A DNA stretch of 35,056 bases, taken from assembly GCA_030770535.1 (NCBI GenBank), contig JASVEC010000182.1, positions 1 through 35,056 on the forward strand, in the 5' to 3' direction. This DNA comes from Batkoa obscura. Lineage: Eukaryota; Entomophthoromycota; Entomophthoromycetes; Entomophthorales; Batkoaceae. Below are positions 21,583 to 32,954 of this stretch, piece by piece. The notes under the pieces were generated by a model. That model was not told where the DNA came from, did no database searches, and saw only the letters and a list, made by a program, of their open reading frames with translations. How positions within the stretch are numbered: position 1 is the stretch's first letter; each line of letters starts with the position of its first letter. A program made the position numbers and the translations under genes.

Positions 21583-23332
21583 GTAATATTTTTATTGACC
21601 AAGTATAAAAAACTTTATAAAAAAGATATAGTTTTATGAGGATCAATTAATAAAAGTAAAAAATAATTAATTACTCTTATTAGTTTAAACAATTTTATTC
21701 AAACCCACCTTATTATCTGGGTCTTAATGACGACTGAATTAAGTTGGGTTAACTGATCTCTACCCCGGTTTAAAGGGCTAGGCACTTGTTAAGATTAAAT
21801 TTAAGTGGTTCTATTGTTTTTTTCTAAAGCTATCAAAGCCGATTTTTTATGTCAATAATGTTTATCCATTATTTAGAGTCTACTTTAAAAATAAAAATTT
21901 ATATGCTCAACAAACTGATATTCTTCAAAAATACTTAGTGTCCAAGAGTAGCAGATAAAAAAATGTACTTTAGGTTTCAGAGATGTCACCGTTGAGAGTT
22001 ATTTCAAGAAAAATATCCAAAATAAACAGTATAAATAAATTGTTATGAAATAAAACTCATTCTAAGTTGAAATAATATTAACATAAAATTTATTTATTTA
22101 TACACTAAAATTACTATTTATTTTTATTTTATCTTATATTGCAAAACATTATACTCATTTATAATCAGTAATCTTCTACACCCTATATAACTCAATAATA
22201 ACATCTGTCCAATTAAACTTAAACTTAATGAGAATATAACTTAGTACTTTTAATATACTAAACAGGATTTATTAATAATCTTATAAATCAATAATTAAAA
22301 GAGCAAACAAAACCAAATAAAACAAAAGAATGCTAATTTGCTACTTAAAAATTAATAATAGATAAATAGAGTACTTTTAATTACTGACATGCGCTATGTT
22401 TTTGAGGTATGAGGTTTTAAAGTTTGAATCATCAAATTTGATGTTTACGGCATCAATTGCTTTCAGTATTAGCAATTTAGTCAATTATTTCTTAAAATCG
22501 AATAGTATCTCATGATAGAAATCCAGCTTAAAGTAATGACCCACATCACTCTAAAATAACAAATAAAAGATCAAGCTTTTGATTAACAAATAGAACATTT
22601 TAGACAATAAAACTAACAACGCAACAAATAAACGAAAAATAGAACTTAACAATTTATTAATGAAAATTAATAATAGAAGCAACAATAAAGATACTATTTC
22701 ATTTCTACTTACATATCTTATAAACAAAGGGAAAAAGGGTGACTTAAAAAAGGAAACTTAATTAATATAATGAGATTAAAGAAATAGGAATTAAGCAATA
22801 AATTTAGTTCCTCAAGTGGGTGAATAAAGAGACCAGTTTATAAATGAAAAAAAGAATGTTAGATCAACCGGAATCTAAAAATAGATTTTAAAGGAGTAAG
22901 CAAATAAAACATGAGAGGAAGTGGAGACTTTAAATAGAAGAGGAATGATTGGGTAGTTCAGGATCGGTCTATTGGAAAAATAAGTTTAACTTTTAATTGG
23001 TCAAACTTGTAAATAGAAAATTATAAAAGCACAGCAAAAATACACAGTGATCTTTTTTTATAAAATTAAATTTTACAAGTTAGAAACTAAAGTTTAACTA
23101 ATAGCCTCAAAAGTTCAGCATAGTGTATGAACTTTAGATGAAATTAAGAACCTTTATATTCAATTAATCTATATACCCATTTGATTTTCGTTTTCGTTTT
23201 ATGTTCAATTAGACTACTCTATTAATTACTTTCCTAATCCCTAATATCATTTGATTTTATTTCGTTATTGTGTACTACTACGTTGTTGAACAACTTTCTT
23301 TGGTTAAGCCTATTTAATAATATTATTTTACA
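21583..23332. other. Gene-poor AT-rich intergenic DNA
   Basis: No gene is supported. A GC-richer island at 21700-21790 reads on the minus strand as an isolated 29-codon frame (VPSPLNRGRDQLTQLNSVVI), perhaps a relic; I cannot assign it. The right end holds the 5' region of the zinc-ribbon gene. Confidence 0.5.
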
Positions 23333-23590
23333 ATGCTAGCTTCTCTATCTCCTCCTCATACCACTAATAATAAGGATAATTTGATTCGAAAATTACAATA
23401 TTATCTTAATTCGTATGCGATCAAAAATGCAATTTGTCCCATCTGTAGTTACAAATTAGAGTCTGTCAGTAATTTAGAAATCACAGATTTTAATCTGTGT
23501 ATGTTATGTTCCAAAACCTACCCAGTAAATGATGATGTTGATACTATTGTTCAAATGAGTGATATTGATGAAGATTTAATGATTCAATAA
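23333..23590 (+). CDS. Small Trm112/UPF0434-like zinc-ribbon protein
   Basis: Single-exon gene of 85 residues. The core is AICPICSYKLES, then 15 residues, CMLCSKTYPVNDDVDTIV. A CPxC knuckle followed about 20 residues later by CxxC and a Tyr-Pro-Val/Ile-x-Asp motif is the layout of the Trm112p-like family, which includes Trm112, a methyltransferase activator, and the bacterial UPF0434 and mitochondrial PREY proteins. Family members usually continue with DGIP; here it is DDVD, so the match is partial. There is a ~37-residue N-terminal extension and an acidic C-terminus (DIDEDL). The ATG follows an AT-rich leader ending TTTTACA. It stands alone, over 2.8 kb from any other intact gene. A generic two-knuckle zinc ribbon is the alternative. 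Confidence 0.55.
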   Translation: MLASLSPPHTTNNKDNLIRKLQYYLNSYAIKNAICPICSYKLESVSNLEITDFNLCMLCSKTYPVNDDVDTIVQMSDIDEDLMIQ

Positions 23591-24843
23591 ATTATCATTT
23601 TATTTAATTTGTTTTTCTGCTTTTTTACTATTTATTATTATTTTTTATTTAACCTAATTATGAATTGTCTGCTTAGATTTTTGTTTTATTTTTAGACGCT
23701 ATTTGCTTTGTTTAGGCAAATATTTTTTATGTTCAGTTTTAAAAAAGCTGTTAACAAATGGAAATATTGTTTTTGAGTTAAATATTGAAGCCATTTTAAA
23801 TCAGGTTTTCTTTTTTTAAAGATTCAAGTATACTTAAATCAACAAAATGATAATTACCATTATGTTATAATTGGAATATTTAATATTCTACAAATATAAA
23901 AATACAAAGACACTTATTTTTATAATACGTGTTTCATCAAATTAATTAATCTTCCATTTTTTTGTTATTTTTAGAGCTCATTATTTTTGTAATGATAAAA
24001 ATAATTGAATACTTTATGGCTATTCCATAACTTTTATAATAAATATATGTTAGAGGTTAGAAATATATTTCATGAATTTACTTTGTTATTTTTTAACTGA
24101 TATCTTTATTCTTAAAAGTATTATTAATTCTAAAAGCTACAACTTTATAATAAAACATAGCTAATGAATCATGTTCTAATTTTAGTATCATATCTTCAGC
24201 TTAAATAAGATTAAATTTAAGAGTATACTTTTAACCAAAGTTAATAATTATAAATGATTATTAAGTTGAATTTTATTTGATCCAATTTGTTATATTATCT
24301 TAGCTGTTAGGACCTTATACACAACGTCTGGTAGAATTGCATACTTGGAATCTTTAGTTTTTTTATAATTCATAATGAAAAAATTGTATTCTTATAACCT
24401 GTATTTTAAATGTTCTAAATATATCATTTACTAATAAAAATCAAACCAGAATATTAAAATTGGATAGAGTGTCTATTTTGTTTATAAATTATGACATTCA
24501 AATACAATTCTTTTAAAACTCATATTTATAATCTATTATAACATGTATCTATATTATATTACTTTTTGTTTTAAAAACTCCAGGTAATTAAGTTAAAATG
24601 TTTTTAGTGAGTTATTTAAAACTTTATTATTATGCTATAAGCCACCTTATATTACAATTATTATTTATTAGTACTTTTTACTAATAATTGCTTATCTTTC
24701 ATGAAATTTTGTTAAATTCATACTACGCTCTTTATCCATATATCAGCTAATTTGTTTTATTTTAGAACTCCCAAAAATCTTTCAACTCTAGCTTAAGCAT
24801 TAACATAACCTTCACTCACCGATTATTTAGTTTTTCAATTAAC
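23591..24843. other. Gene-poor AT-rich intergenic DNA
   Basis: Very AT-rich, with no open frame of protein-like composition and no RNA gene visible. It begins with the 3' flank of the zinc-ribbon gene. Confidence 0.5.
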
Positions 24844-24952
24844 ATATGGGAATACTTTTTTTGACTTCATTGTTTTTTTCCATTTTTTAAGCGCTATTTA
24901 AGCGGAAAATTTGTTAATAAAATTCTTGAACACAAAAATAGATCCCTATATT
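24844..24952 (+). mobile_element. MITE copy 13
   Basis: Begins ATATGGGAATACTTTTTT and ends AAATAGATCCCTATAT, with core AAGCGCTATTTAAGCGG. Confidence 0.88.
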
Positions 24953-25245
24953 AACTCTTTTGGTTTAAATACTTCATTTATAGTCTTCTCCTTCTTAATA
25001 CTCTTCCTTCAGAAACTTCATTTCTATAGATACTATATACATTGAACTTGAAAGCCCTTGGCGCTAGAAGAAATGTCACCTTATAAAACATGTATCACAA
25101 AGTAAATAGTTAAAAATTATTACTAGCTAATCTTAAGGTTTGAGCATCTTTTGGTCTTTTTTATCTAAAAAACTTAGCCTATCTCATCTATGACTCGCCT
25201 TGAACATTGGTTCCCTTCTCTCCATTTCTGAATAGAGTATATCGC

Positions 25246-25352
25246 TATATATGGATGTATTTTTTTGTTTAAGAATTTTACTAACAGTCTTTCTTCTTAA
25301 ATAGCGCTTGAAAATGGAAAAAGCGATGAGATCAAAAACATTCTCATCCCTT
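25246..25352 (-). mobile_element. MITE copy 14
   Basis: Begins ATATATGGATGTATTTTTTT, contains TTTAAGAATTTTACTAAC and AAATAGCGCTTG, and ends in degraded CATTCTCATCCC. It is the last copy before the housekeeping block. Confidence 0.83.
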
Positions 25353-27203
25353 ATTTAACGCCAACTTAGACTAGAAAAAATCCAAATTCATAAATACTTC
25401 AAAAAGCATCCCTTAAAAATAAGGTACTACTGGTCAAAATTTCTGTCTTATGATTTTATTCTTTATGTTGAATATATTTAAATTAAACCTCAAATTAGTC
25501 AAGCCACAGATATAGTTTAATATTGACTTTGGAATGACTCTAAACAAAGATCTTAGTTTAATATTTTAAACACCTTGGCATCTCAAGGAAAATAAAGTCT
25601 ACTAAATATTAGAGATATAGGAAAAACCTAGTTTTGAAGCACTCAGTTTCAATTCATAATATTTTCAATATCGATTTCTGGCATCTAATAATTAAACTCA
25701 AATAGGTGGTCGTCCACTCTTTTTTTTCAACTATTGAATTCTTTTATGATCCCTTAATTTTTAACCCACCAATAAGAAATGGATAGTCCATTCTTTTGAA
25801 GGATCGGAGAAAAAAAATCTATATATCAACCAAGGAATTTACAGATCTTTACTCCCTCTCCATTCGACAATTTTATATCAGACTTTTCGAGCAAAGGGTA
25901 ATATAACCTCTCTATACTAAAGCCCTATTTTCGTATCCATCCATAGATCAAGTTCTCATTTTTAGAAGAAGTTATCCCTAAGCTCTCTACCTAAGCTCTC
26001 TATAATCATATACAGATACTCTCATACAACGTTCGCGCTACTAAATATTGCTCCTAAGTTTAAAGCGATTTTCGTTATTTTTTCTTATTAAAACCAATTC
26101 AAGTTCAGGTTACTATGTAGATTCACTACCTACTCAGCTACGTCGCATCTCTAAAAATATTTTTTATTTACATGAATTACCTGGTCCTAGCCTTCTTGGC
26201 TTACTCAATTCATTAAGTTTATGACGCTTTTTCCCTTCCTCTATAATTTTGAATCCTATTTAAACTTCTAATTATTTTGACTCGATATTGATCATCTATG
26301 AAACTTTCACAATCTTTTATTTTTACCTTCAGTCTTTTTATTCAACTTTAGTCATATTGTGTTGATAGATCAATAGACAGCCTTTTGAAGATCAAAAGTG
26401 GGATTTATTCCTCTTGTATTTCTGAGTTTTTTAAAGGAAGACAACTATTGTGCTTACTATCTTTTATTAAGAGACTTTATTGTTAATAATTGAGAGATTC
26501 AAGTTAAGTGACTTAACTGTCTACTATTTTCATTATTATAATAAACCAATTCGGAATGATGCCTTTCAAGAAGGAGACAATCAATGAGTTATCTTGATTA
26601 AACAATAATAGTTTACAAGTAATGGATAAAGTGATTATATAAAAATCTATAGTTCCATTGTTGTAATAAAATATAAACCTAAAATAGGTCTTTTCAAGAC
26701 TTTTACTTAGTTAATGATGTATTTCCCAGTGGCATACTGATATTATATATCGGTAAATAAATAAAGATAAAAGCTTATTAAATTTAAGTTTAGTTTATAC
26801 AATAGCATTTATACAGTCATTTAATAAAGCTTTTAAACTATAAAAATATAAGATACATAAATAATAAAAATACTAAGATATGAATGTATGATTTGTTTTA
26901 AAATGAATATCTCGTTGCTCTTTTTCGAAAAGATTACTTAATTAATATAAGTTTATAAGCCATGCTATCGCCTTAAACCATACTATTTCAATCATATATT
27001 GATGTTTATTGACAATAATATAAAATTATGATATTGTTTAGTGTCACTTAAAAAGCTAAAAAAAATTTTACAACAAACCTACAGCTTCAACTTTGATTTG
27101 CCAAAAATGATAAATGCTTTTTAAACCACAACTATTGGCTTAGCCCAACTTGGAAAGATTTAGCGCTAGCAAACGGTGAGAACCATTTTTAAGCCAATTT
27201 CTT
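25353..27203. other. Intergenic DNA with possible gene relics
   Basis: Base composition is somewhat less extreme at 25680-26300 than in neighbouring spacer. A 38-codon plus-strand frame at 26110-26223 includes LPTQLRRISKNIFYLHELPG and then PSLLGLLNSL. A basic stretch leading to an L-P-G-P-S motif recalls the N-terminus of microsomal cytochrome P450s, but no haem-binding or other P450 motif follows, so at best this is a relic. The right end contains the MED13 promoter. Confidence 0.4.
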
Positions 27204-30200
27204 ATGGATGAGCCAACCATTTATAGCAATTTGATCAAGTTAAAAGGGCTAGAGGAGGTGCAATGGTGTTGCTATTCACAGATTATTACAATGGGAGAGT
27301 TATATCATAAAGATGCTAGAGATAGTTCAATTTTTGTGACGTATAATGAGTTATTAAATAAGCAAGTGCCCTGCTTTGTTTCATTAGAAAGCTATAATGG
27401 AGATCAAGCTTTACTGATTTTATTTGTATTTTATTTTTCGGAGGGAAGAAGAGTTAAGATTACTAACGAGGATTTAAAAGGTTTGTTTTAGGTTTATTTC
27501 TATTTTTTTGGATTTGTTTTGATGTTCATTTCTATTAGAGGTTAAAAGTGGAATTATTACCAATGAAATGTTGCAAAAAACATCGGCTGCCGACTTATAC
27601 CCTGATAAATCTCAACTATTTTCAATAAATATTTCCAACGAAATTCATCCAAAATTCAATCAAAGTTCAACAATACCGTTAAAGTTAAATGAGTTTAATG
27701 AAATGGAGTTGCTTATATTTGCTATTAAAAATCTATTTTCAAAGTAAGGATCACTATCTTTTTTAAATCATGATCTAACAATTTAGTGAAATTAAGAAAA
27801 AAGGAGCGATTCAGTTAGGAAGATCTTTTATAACGCCGATAAAAAAAGTAGCTCAGATTCAAGGAACAAATGTAACTGAACAGATTAAGTACAAGTGTAT
27901 TGATATTGATCCTTGGTATATGAATTCTAGTTTTTATTTCAAGCCAATTTCAAGAGATATCAATATTAAAAATATTTCTTTTTGTAAGTCTATTAATAAC
28001 GGAGATAAGGTTTTATTAAGTCCACATGGTACAGAAGGTATATTTTTGACTTTTTCTAAAATTAAAGAGCAAGAAGAAAACCAGTTATTGAATCTATGGG
28101 CTCATAAAACAAGCATCCCAATTGATATACTAGATTCGAACTATTATAATGAACATTCAAGTAGCCAAACTGGTGGAGTAAATTTAAATAAGTTTTGTAT
28201 AATATTAATTTCAAAATTCAACATTCGACTTCATTACCCATGTTCACTTGTTTTTATTGTTAATGATATAAATAAATTCGAGGAAGATGAAGCATCTAGT
28301 CAGCATAGTATTAAGGAATTACTCGATTCTTTGGTATCAAATGCACCCTCAAACAATTTAAATACAACAACGGAACCAGTGACGCCGCAGAAAATAAAAG
28401 GAAATGAGGATAATGTTTCAAAAAAAGAAAGTGTTCTTGAAAGTATGTTTGATAGAGTTAGCATCACAGATGTAGATAAATGGCTAGACTCACTTTCGCT
28501 TACGACCAAAGAAACCCCACCTAATTTACAGAATAAAAATGGATTGATTGACACGATCCAATCTACGCATTTCGATACAGTTTCTCCATCAAATCCGTCC
28601 CATCATTAATTTCAGGTAATATTGCTGGTACAGATCCAACACCGCCTACAGATTATGAAGTTCCAATAGGACATGATATGTTAAACAATAGCCTCGGTTT
28701 TTTACCTGATCCATTAGAAGATTTTTGTATGGATGAGTTTGATAATTTTGGTAACTTTGAAATTACAGACACGGATTTTAGTTATTTTGATAAGAATGAC
28801 TCAAAAAATAATTCAGCACATTCAATACATCCTACACTAGAACATGAGAACTTGAAAGCTACAATTAACGGAGGAAACATAATGGAAAAAGGAGAATCAA
28901 ATCAGTATTTGTTTTCAAATGGTAATGAACCACATACAATATTAAATGGAATTACAAATGATAATTTAAATGGAAAATATTTTAATAATGATAATTTGAA
29001 CATGAAAAACGAATCAAATACGCCTACCGAATCAACACTTCATGGAAAACTAAGAAATCCCAATCTGCATGTAATTCTTACATCCTCAGATCCCTGGCTA
29101 TCTATAAATTATAAGCCATTAAAAAATTTCATAGTCAATCGAGGATTCCTTGAAGGCGGAAAATATTCAAAATTTTCAAAAGAATTAACGAAAGCACTGA
29201 AAAAAATGCCTAGCAAACCTTTTAAGACATTAAAATATCGACCATACTATGTACCAGCTTCTTTGAAAGAGAAGGAAGATACAGATGAAGGTACATTGTT
29301 AAAAAGGTCAGGCAAAAAAAAACGTATGGATCATAGTTGGTTGAAACAGATGCCAAGTAAAATCAGTCGCTTAAATGGGTATAAAGGGTATCAACTTACA
29401 GTCTCTAAAGATATTAAATCAACTGCTTCAGCATCAAATTCAAATTATGAGTGCTCTTCGGAATCATCTTGTATCCCCGATTCACCTCAGACAGGATTAG
29501 AGGGAAAAAGAGCCAATACTAAAGATAAAGTAAAAGAAAACGATTACTTAAATGAAGTTGTACTTTCACCTAATTTTTCATTTGTTTGGTTAAGAGTGAA
29601 TTCATCACACAATTGCAAAATATATCCGCCCAATTTATTAATTAATGATAATATTAATGCATCACAAAGTAATACTGAAATCGGAACAAACAATATAAGT
29701 ATATGGGAAGATGTAGATACATTAAGGATATTTATGGATCAATTAAGGACATATTATTATTATCCAGATGATATTCATTCTATAAACTTTCATCAACTTC
29801 ATGCATCATGTTATAATACTGAACCATCAGAAGTATCATTATGTTGGAAAGATGTATTAAAATCATTACAATGTTTAACAACAATATTTAAAATTAACCA
29901 GCCCTCGCTAATCAATTCTAAACTAAAGAATAAGTTTCACATAAGTGGTCCATTATCTATTAAGGATTTTCATAAAGCATTGAGTGACAGTTACTTGTAT
30001 AAGCTTCAAACAAATAGCCAAATACCTCAAACACTTGATCCTAAAATGAACCCATTTGCTTATATTTCTGGTCCTAAAATACAGGCTTATAATGTTTATA
30101 ACACGCCCATTGAATTGGGTATTTCTTCAGCTTCATTTTGGAAAACGTTGTCTTTACAACCTATTCATGGCATTAAAGATTTAACTGCTTTAATTGTTTT

Positions 30201-31794
30201 TCCACAACAATCTTTTACAACCAAACAAACTTCGTCTTTTTTTGATCAACTATTCCAAACTTATAAAGTAGTTATTGCATTATATTACTACAATTATTGT
30301 TTATTAATTTGCTTTGCTTTAGGAATGTCATTTGGGCAGTATTAATGCTTTAACAAATGTTGACTCAACTAAAAGCTACTTTCCATTTCCTAACAAAGCA
30401 AAAGGTAACTAATATTCACTAAAATAAATAACAAAATTAACTATCTTTAAGACTTCAAAGAGTTAATAAATTTACTTGCTCAATTTAACTCAAATTTAGG
30501 TAAGACACAATATAATTAAATCAAAATATCAACACTAATTTTTACTATAGCAGAACAAATTTGTAACTTACCGTCAGCAGTAATTCCAAAAAAGATCATA
30601 CTATTTTATGTTACTCCCCTTAATTTAAGTTCAACAAATGCCTTATGGCTTGTCTGTAAATCATTTCGCCAGTTTGTTGCAAAAATGGAAGCTACGCTTC
30701 CAAAAACATGTCAGGTTCATTTTAAAGTAAGCCATTATTTATTATGCCTAATGATCATATGTTTATTCTTTATTAGATCATTCCTTCAATCATTTTACAA
30801 TATTATCATTCAAACCAAATCTCGCTAGATTATTATTTAAAATTGTCCTTTAATATTTACTCCCAGTTTCATAAAAACGAAAATGAGGTAAGCTATTGTA
30901 ATACATAACATGCTAATAATAATTAATAAATAAATAGCCTTTAATTAATAGTCAATCCTCTACTATTTATTGCCCACCTTATTTTTTAAGTTCTCCACCA
31001 CCAATACAAATTAATTATAAAATGACGAACGAAGACGTAGCTTTGTTTGATAATGAAAATACGCTACATTTAACTTATTCATGGGGGGCCGATTATGATT
31101 GTGTCATAGCCGTATGGATTGATCGTACTGCACAATATTTAGATCACATTCTTTTACCAGTTGATAAAAAAGCCTTCAAAGATTATTCTTTTTTAGTGGA
31201 TCAACTATTTCAAGCCACAAAAAAATTTCAGGCAAAGTATTTCAAGCATAATGTACGTTTAGCTATTACCAAATTAGGGGTTATGGAAATAACTGAATTA
31301 GAAAGTTGGAAAAAATTAATTAAAAACATACCAGGTTCTTGTATTATGTGTGCAGGTCAATCTTCTGGATTGCAATTTTTTAGTGATGTGGATATCCATC
31401 ATGCTTTTGAAAATATTAATATTGAGGCTTCTTCTTTAATTATCACAGAAACAAGGGTACCCTTAAGTAAAAATCTATATATTCCAGTGCAGTAGGTATC
31501 TTGAGTTATGAAGGAATACCGGCGATTAATTTAGAAGTGTTTTTATTATATAATACATTTCAAATTGCTTCACCACCATCACCTTTAATCCCTAGTTTTC
31601 GAACGGTGTTAGCGCAACTGAATGACCTTAGAGTACTTGATAATTCATTGAGACCACCATTTAGCGTTGGATTTCATCCCAATCTGGAGTGTTCTAACCC
31701 CATTTTATGCGATATTTTGTTGCCTTTACCGTGGAGATGGGTGCTAAGTTCTTTTCTTCACATTGAATATGTAAAGAAAATGGATTTAGTTTAA
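27204..31794 (+). CDS. MED13: Mediator subunit 13 (CDK8 kinase module), nine exons
   Basis: Large subunit joining the CDK8-cyclin C-MED12 module to core Mediator and so controlling its contact with RNA polymerase II. Exons: 27204-27480, 27539-27743, 27787-28442, 28616-30267, 30323-30404, 30452-30499, 30551-30726, 30777-30887, 30938-31794, about 1,350 residues. The N-terminal domain starts MDEPTIYSNLIKLKGLEEVQ and includes TYNELLNKQVPCFVSLES. A long Asn/Ser-rich disordered middle holds acidic patches (PLEDFCMDEFDNF). The C-terminal PIWI-like part has PFAYISGPKIQAYNVY, KSFRQFVAKMEATLPK, then LHLTYSWGADYDCVIAVWI and VRLAITKLGVM. It ends LLPLPWRWVLSSFLH. Two joins are uncertain. The 173-nt intron 28443-28615 (GTATGT to TTTCAG) could instead be coding sequence with a frame change. 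Near 31484-31492 the frame shifts by one (IPV/SAVGILSYEG), consistent with one missing adenine. Convergent with the small SET gene. Confidence 0.9.
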
Positions 31795-32080
31795 GTAAGT
31801 ACAATTTAAATAACACTAATAAGAACAACTAAAAAGGGAAGTAATTAATTTAATAACTAAAAGTGAAATAAGTTATAATTGACAGATGATTGATTAATTA
31901 ATAACATGAAAATTTAATAATATAGCTTAATACTATTTATACTGTGACATAAAAATAGAAGTGAGAGAATGTGATGAAAATAAAGAAAATGATAATTTAT
32001 TAATTTATTTACTTTTTTATTAATACTATATTTAATGTTTAATAAAATTACATATCTATTGTTAATTATACACTTCAACT
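31795..32080. other. Convergent 3' spacer
   Basis: AT-rich 286-bp spacer between the stop codons of MED13 and the SET gene. Reverse-strand frames here are low-complexity Ile/Leu runs and are not genes. Confidence 0.5.
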
Positions 32081-32714
32081 CTATTTTTCTTCTGCTAAAC
32101 TTCTTTTTTTCCAAAAAGCTTTACCATAATTAATCAATAACTCTTGGTTATTGCTAATATCACACAAAGTAAACACACCCATTGCTAACTCCATAGTATT
32201 CAAATCAAAAAATTCTCGAAACTCACAGTTTGGCTTAGAGGCTATGTTTCGATAATCGTTAATATATCTTGCCTCGTTTCCTAAAAAAGGATAAAATCAT
32301 ATTAATACATTATGTTATATTTAAATAAAACCCTTTACCCATTTTATCTGCATCCACTGAATACACATTTAAAAATGACAACACATAATCTGATTCTTTA
32401 TCATATCCCTCTTCACCAGTAACCCAACCAACATATTTAATCAACAACTCATCTTTAACAAAACTTTTTCCACTAAATAAACCAAAATAAGGATATGCTG
32501 GATGCTGTTTATTCGTCAACGCTTTGATCTTTAATTTCTTTTGATTTTTTTTACTATCATAACTAAACACAAGCAAATCTCTAAATCGATATTTGCCTTC
32601 TTTGAAGCCTTGATAGCATTCTAGACTGAGTGACTGAATGGATTTTTTTACAGCTGTTGTAGCATATTGAGGTTGATCAATATATTTTAGTTTAGTGTCA
32701 GGCCACGCTTTCAT
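32081..32714 (-). CDS. Small SET-domain protein, two exons
   Basis: Exons 32339-32714 and 32081-32280 give 191 residues with the splice in phase 1. From about residue 68 it is a compact SET fold: LKIKALTNKQHPAYPYFGLF, LIKYVGWVTGEE, YVLSFL, DADKMGNEARYINDYRNIA, SKPNCEF, MGVFTLCDISNNQELLINYG. SET methyltransferases transfer a methyl group from S-adenosylmethionine to lysine. The final block has the expected N-Y-G, and the pseudoknot segment aligns with the canonical RFINHSCxPN but reads RYINDYRNIASKPN. The His-Ser/Asp-Cys is therefore replaced by Asp-Tyr-Arg, and no Cys-rich pre-SET or post-SET is present. Activity is likely but not assured; the substrate is unknown. It is divergent from ARG8 across 240 bp. 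Confidence 0.85.
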
Positions 32715-32954
32715 GAGTTATAAGTTTATGACTAAGAGGAATGGAATAAAAAGTTAAACCAATTAAAAATGAGTTCTTGAAGTGAGGTCTTTTTGATAAG
32801 GGATAAAAATTTTAATTGATAAGAAAAGTGACTGATTCAACGTCATTAATAAATAAAAATTGTATTAAAAAATAAAGAAATATATAAAAAAAGAGCTGAA
32901 TGAAAGGAACATTTTAATTTTGATTTGTACTGAAAATAAAACAATATAACAGTA
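32715..32954. promoter_or_regulatory. Divergent promoter region, SET gene and ARG8
   Basis: 240 bp between two divergent start codons. A GAGTTCTTGAAGTGAGG stretch and A/T runs are the only features. No Gcn4-type TGACTC site is visible; GTGACTGATTCA at 32827-32838 is the closest sequence. Confidence 0.45.

Noticed and set aside
21700-21790. GC-richer island considered as a tRNA or organelle-derived insert
   Set aside because: No cloverleaf arms or GGTTCRANTCC T-loop could be drawn, and no organelle gene is recognisable.
31914-32114. 66-codon minus-strand frame downstream of the SET gene
   Set aside because: It overlaps the SET stop region in another frame and is low-complexity Ile/Asn/Tyr/Leu.
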